Shown here: piece after piece, positions 6,135 through 9,877 of the stretch
Layout: the number at the start of each line of letters is the position of its first letter
Position numbering within the stretch: the stretch's first letter is position 1
Assembly: GCA_026705105.1 (NCBI GenBank)
Contig: JAPPBK010000319.1
Coordinates: forward strand, 1-9,877
Reading direction: 5' to 3'
DNA: 9,877 nucleotides
Source of the DNA: Chloroflexota bacterium
Lineage (GTDB): Bacteria; Chloroflexota; Dehalococcoidia; Bin125
The notes under the pieces: model-generated
What the model was told of the DNA's origin: nothing
The model's database searches: none
The model's input: the letters and a program-made list of their open reading frames with translations, nothing else
Position numbers and translations under genes: made by a program

Positions 6135-7449
6135 CCGGCGATGCCTCTCTTGAATGCGCGTGGGACGCCGTGCGCGCGGGGACGGTTCCGTCGGCGAACT
6201 GAATATGGATCGGTTCGTCCACACCCAGCATGGTTGCTGAGGTGACGACTTGACCGTCGGCATGGGAGACGATGGCGAACCCACGCTCAAGCGTCCGCAG
6301 TGGATTCAGCGCGTCGAGTCGAAGTCCGGCCGCGCTCCACCGCGTTCTGAAGTCGGCCAGGCTGGTGTTGAGCGCTCGATCCAGGTCCTGCCGACGGTGG
6401 TTGAGCTCAATCCTCAGGGTCGGCGGATGCGGTGCGCTCGTGTCGAGTCGGTCGCGGGCGAGGGCGAGCCACTGCTGCTGCCCCGACACGCGGCCTTCGA
6501 AGGCGTAGCGCGCCTGCTGGCGCAGCGCGGCCAGACGAGCCGCCTCTTCGGCGCGGTCGGGTACGGCGAGCTCTGCAGCGGCTGAGGGAGTTGGCGCTCG
6601 TCGATCAGCGACATGATCCGAGATCGTCACGTCGGTCTCGTGCCCCACCGCTGAGATGACCGGAATCTCGCTGGCGAAGATTGCCCGCGCCACGGGTTCT
6701 TCGTTGTAGGCCCAGAGGTCTTCGGGTGAACCGCCGCCGCGCGCGACGATGATCACGTCCGGCTCGTCCGTGGTCAACAGATTCAGTTCCGCGATCGCCG
6801 CGACGATCGAGTCTGCGGCGCCGGCTCCTTGGGTCAGACAAGGCGCAAGCAGCAGCGACACGAGCGGCCAGCGCCTCGCCACGACCTGTTGGATGTCGTG
6901 CCATACCGCGCCGCTGGGCGACGTGACCACGCCGATTCTTCCGGGGTAGCTCGGTATCGCCCGCTTGCGGTCCGGGTTGAACAAGCCCTCGGCCTGCAGG
7001 TTGCGAAACAAGCGCTCGAACTCCGCCTGGAGGACTCCCTCGCCAATCGGGCGCAGAGCGTCCACGATGATCTGCAGGCTGCCGCGCGGCAGATAGACAT
7101 CGGCGCTGCCGTGGACAAGCACCTGATCGCCCTGCTCGACCTTGATTCCTCGGTTCTGGTTGCGGAAGAAGGCGCATGAGAGCGCCGCGTCAGACTCCGC
7201 ATCGGCCAGATCGAAGTAGTAATGGCCCGCGCCGGAGCGGTTGAAGCTGCGGACTTCGCCCTCGATCCAGACGTCATTCAGCTGCGGATCGGACTTGAGC
7301 TTGCCTCGAATGTGGCGGGCGATGTCGCCGACGGGATGTGACTGTGGAGTCGGACCGCTGTCGCGACTGCCCTGGACAGGTTCGTCCCAACTGATCTGTC
7401 GCTGTTGCGCGCGGCGAACATTGAAGCCTGATGGCGGGCGTCTGGGCAT
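6127..7449 (-). CDS. xseA: Exodeoxyribonuclease VII large subunit
   Basis: 440 residues (E. coli 456). This is the catalytic subunit of the single-strand DNA exonuclease used in repair and recombination. An OB-fold DNA-binding domain lies at about 40-135 (V-W-I-E-G-E-V-R-S-F, G-H-Y-Y-F-D-L). The catalytic domain carries G-V-V-T-S-P-S-G-A at 173-181, A-R-G-G-G-S-P-E-D-L-W at 236-246 and A-V-G-H-E-T-D at 267-273. A shortened helical arm lies at about 295-380, and the C-terminal L-E-R-G-F-A-I-V motif at 387-394. About 38 charged, proline-rich residues precede the OB fold and look disordered. No other ATG or GTG is available there, so the start at 7449 stands. The start is preceded by inverted repeats and lacks a clean Shine-Dalgarno site. 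The nearest G-rich purine run is in the stem, about 12 nt away. Confidence 0.97.
   Translation of the reverse strand: MPRRPPSGFNVRRAQQRQISWDEPVQGSRDSGPTPQSHPVGDIARHIRGKLKSDPQLNDVWIEGEVRSFNRSGAGHYYFDLADAESDAALSCAFFRNQNRGIKVEQGDQVLVHGSADVYLPRGSLQIIVDALRPIGEGVLQAEFERLFRNLQAEGLFNPDRKRAIPSYPGRIGVVTSPSGAVWHDIQQVVARRWPLVSLLLAPCLTQGAGAADSIVAAIAELNLLTTDEPDVIIVARGGGSPEDLWAYNEEPVARAIFASEIPVISAVGHETDVTISDHVADRRAPTPSAAAELAVPDRAEEAARLAALRQQARYAFEGRVSGQQQWLALARDRLDTSAPHPPTLRIELNHRRQDLDRALNTSLADFRTRWSAAGLRLDALNPLRTLERGFAIVSHADGQVVTSATMLGVDEPIHIQFADGTVPARTASHAHSREASPDE
6144..6149 (-). promoter_or_regulatory. Ribosome-binding site of xseB
   Basis: GAGAGG on the minus strand, 9 nt before the ATG at 6134, inside the xseA coding region. 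It decides the xseB start against the longer open frame. Confidence 0.65.
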
Positions 7450-7461
7450 TGGTCGTTCCGC

Positions 7462-7525
7462 CCTCTCCCCCCGCCTTTGCGGGGGCAGGCTCTGGCGCGC
7501 TCCCGACGGGAGAGGAGATCGCCAG
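7462..7525. repeat. Cluster of competing inverted repeats between efp and xseA
   Basis: Several perfect stems share the 80-bp gap at 7450-7529. CCTCTCCC (7462-7469) pairs with GGGAGAGG (7508-7515). CCCCCGC (7468-7474) pairs with GCGGGGG (7479-7485) over a CTTT loop. TCCC (7501-7504) pairs with GGGA (7508-7511). CTGGCG (7492-7497) pairs with CGCCAG (7520-7525). The outer stem is incompatible with the TCCC/GGGA and CTGGCG/CGCCAG pair, so two alternative folds exist. There is no T-run after the structure on either strand, so it is not a canonical intrinsic terminator. It could be a REP-like palindromic element or a processing or attenuation structure between efp and xseA. Confidence 0.7.
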
Positions 7526-7529
7526 GAGT

Positions 7530-8087
7530 CTAGGCGCGTTCGAGATACTGACCGCTGCGGGTGTCGACCTTGATCGTGTCACCGGGGCCGATGAAGAGCG
7601 GCACGTTGACGGTCAGTCCGGTTTCCACTGTCGCCGGTTTCGTCGCGCCGGTAGCGGTGTCGCCCTTGACGCCCGGATCGGACTCGGCGACCACCAACGG
7701 CACGGATGCGGGCAGTTCGACCGCGACAGGGTTCTCGCCGACGATCAGTACTTCCGCCTCCGCGTTTTCGGCCAGGTAGTTGACCGCATCGCCGACGACG
7801 TCGAGCGCAAGCGGTTCTTGCTCATAGGTCTCGGTGTTCATGAAGTAGAGCAGATCGCCGTCGCGATAGAGATACTGCATCGTCCGATGCTCGGTGCGAA
7901 TGCGGCGAAACTTGGTCCCCGCCTGGAAGGTGCGCTCGATTGTGTGACCGCCGCGAATATCGCGCAGCTTGAGCCGCGCCTGGGCCGATCCGCGGCCCAC
8001 CTTGATGTGTTCCCAGTCGACGATCTGATACTCGTTGCCGTCGAGTTCAATCACGAATCCGCGCTTGAGGTCGCCGGTGGAAATCAT
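7530..8087 (-). CDS. efp: Elongation factor P
   Basis: 185 residues, the standard length. EF-P binds between the P and E sites and helps the ribosome form bonds in polyproline stretches. The KOW-like domain I is at 1-62, the first OB domain (Q-Y-L-Y-R-D-G-D, Y-F-M-N-T-E-T-Y-E) at about 66-127, and the C-terminal OB domain at 129-185. The last carries the family signature G-V-K-G-D-T-A-T-G-A-T-K-P-A. The tip of the domain I loop reads K-V-G-R-G-S-A at 29-35, so the residue equivalent to E. coli Lys34 is Arg32. Beta-lysylation by EpmA is therefore not possible at this site. Many phyla carry Arg here. Whether it is rhamnosylated (EarP type) or unmodified cannot be told, as no modification gene is in the window. 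It lies 38 bp after the peptidase stop, and aroQ-peptidase-efp is a common arrangement. Confidence 0.98.
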   Translation of the reverse strand: MISTGDLKRGFVIELDGNEYQIVDWEHIKVGRGSAQARLKLRDIRGGHTIERTFQAGTKFRRIRTEHRTMQYLYRDGDLLYFMNTETYEQEPLALDVVGDAVNYLAENAEAEVLIVGENPVAVELPASVPLVVAESDPGVKGDTATGATKPATVETGLTVNVPLFIGPGDTIKVDTRSGQYLERA

Positions 8088-8125
8088 CTTCTGCCTGTCA
8101 GTTGCGTACGTGTGACACTGCGCCG

Positions 8126-9229
8126 CTACGAGACCATACGGAGTTTGGGCGTCCCGGTGAACGAGTGGAACCCCCGCTCGTCGAGCAGTCCCATGTCTTC
8201 GATCCGCACTCCGCCCCAGTCGGGCAGGTAGATGCCCGGTTCAATGGTAATCACCATGCCTGGCTCCAGCGTGTCCGTCGACGTGATGCCAAGGTGCGGC
8301 GTTTCGTGAATCTGCAGTCCAACGCCATGCCCGAGGCCGTGCCCGAACTGCTCGCCAAAGCCCGCGTCGGCGATGACCTGGCGCGCGAGCTGGTCGGCGT
8401 CCTTGCCGGACATGCCAGGCTCGATCATCTGCGCGGCGGTCTCGTGCGCGGCCAGGACGATGTCATAGATGCGGGGAAACTGCTCGTCATGCTCACCCAG
8501 CACGATGGTCCGAGTCATGTCGGCGCAATACCCGCGGAAGCGGGCGCCCATATCAATCACGATCGGCTCGCCCTCGCCAATGGCTTCGTCGCGGGGACGG
8601 GCATGCGGCCGGGCGCCCCAGGGTCCGGCGGCGACGATTGAATCGAAGGCCATCGCCTCGGCGCCGTGGCTGCGCGCATACTGCTCGATCTCCCAGGACA
8701 CGCCGGTCTCGGTCCAACCGCGCTCGATTGCCGTCTCGATGTGAGCGAATGCGTCGTCCGTCAGCTTCGCTGCGCTGCGCAGCAAGTCCAACTCGGCCTC
8801 GTCCTTGACTGCGCGAATCGACTCCACAATCTTGTCGCTCTGTACCAGCGCCGGTCGTTGCGCGGCGGGAATCTGGGCATTGATGTCGCGCAGCTTCTTG
8901 TGCGCGGCCACCGTGAGGTCGGCGGACTCGAACCCCAGTCGAATCCTTCCCAGGGGCCTGACCAACGCCTCCCACCACTTCTGCATCTCGCCCTGCATCT
9001 GTACGATCTCGAACTCGGGCGACTCCTGCGCGGCTTGCTCCATGTAGCGGAAGTCGGTGGCCAACAACGGCGCGCGCCCGTCGTCCGCCGGAATCACCAA
9101 CCAGCCGTTCGAGCCGCTGAAGCCCGAGGCGTACCGCCGGTTGTACGGGTTGGTGATCAGGAGCGCGTCGACGTTTGCTTCCGACAGGCGCGCTCTGATG
9201 CGTTGGACTCGGCCGCGTGCGGAGGTCAT
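8126..9229 (-). CDS. Aminopeptidase P / Xaa-Pro dipeptidase family metallopeptidase (M24B)
   Basis: 367 residues with two domains. A creatinase-type N-terminal domain lies at about 6-135 (L-L-I-T-N-P-Y-N-R-R-Y-A-S-G-F-S-G). The pita-bread catalytic domain is at about 142-365. All five ligands of the dinuclear metal site are present: Asp226 (I-D-M-G-A), Asp237 (C-A-D-M-T-R-T), His301 (H-G-L-G-H-G-V-G), Glu330 (I-T-I-E-P-G-I-Y) and Glu344 (R-I-E-D-M), with His308 as the second substrate-site histidine. The enzyme removes the residue before proline from peptides in the cytoplasm. Sequence alone does not separate aminopeptidase (PepP-like) from dipeptidase (PepQ-like) activity, so no symbol is given. 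The ATG overlaps the aroQ stop by 4 nt (9229-9226), and efp follows. Pairing a proline-peptide peptidase with EF-P is a known and functionally suggestive neighbourhood. Confidence 0.95.
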   Translation of the reverse strand: MTSARGRVQRIRARLSEANVDALLITNPYNRRYASGFSGSNGWLVIPADDGRAPLLATDFRYMEQAAQESPEFEIVQMQGEMQKWWEALVRPLGRIRLGFESADLTVAAHKKLRDINAQIPAAQRPALVQSDKIVESIRAVKDEAELDLLRSAAKLTDDAFAHIETAIERGWTETGVSWEIEQYARSHGAEAMAFDSIVAAGPWGARPHARPRDEAIGEGEPIVIDMGARFRGYCADMTRTIVLGEHDEQFPRIYDIVLAAHETAAQMIEPGMSGKDADQLARQVIADAGFGEQFGHGLGHGVGLQIHETPHLGITSTDTLEPGMVITIEPGIYLPDWGGVRIEDMGLLDERGFHSFTGTPKLRMVS

Positions 9230-9708
9230 GCGCTTGTTTCAGAGTCGGCAGGCGGCGCCGGTGCGTCGCGATTCAACCGTTCCTGGAGCATCGGCACCAG
9301 CGCGTCGAGCGCGGCCAGATAGCCGCGCCAGCCGAGTCCGGCGACGACGCCATCCATAATCGGAGCGGTCACGAGATTGTGGCGAAACTCCTCGCGCGCA
9401 TGGACATTGGAGAGATGGACCTCCATCTTGCCGCCGGGGAAGGCCTCGAGGGCATCGCGCAAGGAGTAGCCGTAGTGCGACAGCGCGCCAGGGTTGATGA
9501 TCAGGCCCTCCGCCGAGCGCTCCTGCTGGATGAAGTCGATGATCGCGCCTTCGTGGTTGGACTGGTACGGCCGGATGGTTACTCCCCACTCCTTGGCGCG
9601 CTTACCCACGAGATCCTCGATGTCGGCCAGCGTCTGCGTGCCGTAGATCTCCGGCATTCGCTGGCCCAGGATGTTGAGGTTCGGTCCGGAGATCAACAGG
9701 ACTTTCAT
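9226..9708 (-). CDS. aroQ: 3-dehydroquinate dehydratase, type II
   Basis: 160 residues (family about 145-160). It dehydrates 3-dehydroquinate to 3-dehydroshikimate, the third step of the shikimate pathway, as a dodecamer. Motifs are complete: G-P-N-L-N-I-L-G-Q-R-M-P-E-I-Y-G at 8-23 with Arg17 and catalytic Tyr22 on the mobile lid, S-N-H-E-G at 50-54, I-N-P-G-A-L-S-H at 71-78 (Asn72), and E-V-H-L-S-N-V-H-A-R-E-E-F-R at 96-109 with His98 and Arg109. These correspond to M. tuberculosis Tyr24, Asn75, His101 and Arg112. The last 15 residues are a flexible A/P/E-rich tail. The gene begins 7 nt after the recombinase stop, has no strong Shine-Dalgarno sequence, and overlaps the peptidase gene as ATGA, so it is probably translated in step with both. 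Confidence 0.98.
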   Translation of the reverse strand: MKVLLISGPNLNILGQRMPEIYGTQTLADIEDLVGKRAKEWGVTIRPYQSNHEGAIIDFIQQERSAEGLIINPGALSHYGYSLRDALEAFPGGKMEVHLSNVHAREEFRHNLVTAPIMDGVVAGLGWRGYLAALDALVPMLQERLNRDAPAPPADSETSA

Positions 9709-9715
9709 TGGCGTG

Positions 9716-9877
9716 TTACTCGTCCAGGTCCCGGCTCCGCCGCTGGCGAAGCAGTTCGGCTATGCCGTCGAGCGCGTCGTCGATCGTCTCACGGCGTGCG
9801 GCGTCGGTGACGTGGGTGTACAGCTGGGTCGTGGACACGGAAGCGTGACCGAGCAACTCCTGCACCACCCGGACATC
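9716..9877 (-). CDS. Tyrosine recombinase, XerC/XerD type, C-terminal fragment
   Basis: The last 53 residues of a gene that enters from the right edge and ends with TAA at 9718-9716. The visible part begins D-V-R-V-V-Q-E-L-L-G-H-A-S, then T-T-Q-L-Y-T-H-V. This is the final catalytic box of tyrosine recombinases: His11 of the fragment is the last H/W-box residue and Tyr20 the nucleophile that attaches to DNA. The V-Q-E-L-L-G-H-A-S-x-S-T-T-Q-x-Y-T-H-V wording is that of chromosomal Xer proteins, which resolve chromosome dimers at dif sites, rather than of most phage integrases. About 30 residues follow, ending in an arginine-rich and acidic tail. It lies 7 nt before aroQ in the same direction. 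Without the N-terminal part, XerC, XerD and a single Xer cannot be told apart. Confidence 0.87.
   Translation of the reverse strand, partial: DVRVVQELLGHASVSTTQLYTHVTDAARRETIDDALDGIAELLRQRRSRDLDE

Noticed and set aside
6135..6290. 52-residue N-terminal extension of the xseB frame.
   Set aside because: It lies wholly inside xseA. The conserved XseB helix begins after the ATG at 6134, which has its own GAGAGG site.
7431..8231. 266-residue plus-strand open frame.
   Set aside because: It is antisense to efp and crosses the inverted-repeat gap. No motif; a shadow frame.
1..9877. CRISPR array, tRNA/rRNA genes, toxin-antitoxin pair, insertion sequence or phage-defence island.
   Set aside because: No spaced direct repeats, tRNA-like cloverleaf, transposase motif or defence domain seen on either strand. 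The coding space is almost filled by recognisable core genes.

Overview
The window is a G+C-rich stretch of bacterial chromosome. Every gene I can support lies on the minus strand, packed head to tail, so transcription runs from position 9877 towards 1. Most genes are housekeeping genes, recognised by motif. The IspH N-terminus of the 'M-R-I-x-R-A-S-x-M-G-F-C-F-G' type, the aroQ-peptidase-efp block, the rluB-cmk-plsC-ispH block and a multi-domain lamin-tail surface protein together suggest Chloroflexota (Thermomicrobia- or Dehalococcoidia-like). That assignment is an inference from gene style and order, not a database match.

Layout in the direction of transcription. (1) 9877-7530: the C-terminal end of a XerC/XerD-type tyrosine recombinase, aroQ (type II 3-dehydroquinase), an aminopeptidase P/prolidase-family metallopeptidase, and efp (elongation factor P). 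(2) 7529-7450: an 80-bp gap full of competing inverted repeats. (3) 7449-5143: xseA and xseB (exonuclease VII large and small subunits), then a divergent PurN-like formyltransferase. Each of these genes overlaps the next by 4-8 nt. (4) 5142-5064: a 79-bp gap with a candidate promoter placed so that the next mRNA would be leaderless, plus a tandem 8-bp repeat. (5) 5063-2411: a small unrecognised protein, then an 804-residue exported, membrane-anchored protein with three clear and one degenerate lamin-tail domains. (6) 2414-1: a 23S rRNA pseudouridine synthase (RluB/RsuA family), cmk, plsC, and the first 14 codons of ispH.

The genes look like two or three translationally coupled operons. One links shikimate biosynthesis, peptide turnover and translation. 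One links DNA processing with a formyl-transfer enzyme. The third mixes an unusual envelope protein with ribosome modification, nucleotide synthesis, phospholipid synthesis and isoprenoid synthesis. I see no tRNA, rRNA, CRISPR array, insertion sequence, prophage or classic defence system. No non-coding stretch exceeds about 80 bp.

The least ordinary parts are the lamin-tail protein with its small upstream partner, the formyltransferase with a rewritten active-site loop, and the two structured intergenic gaps.
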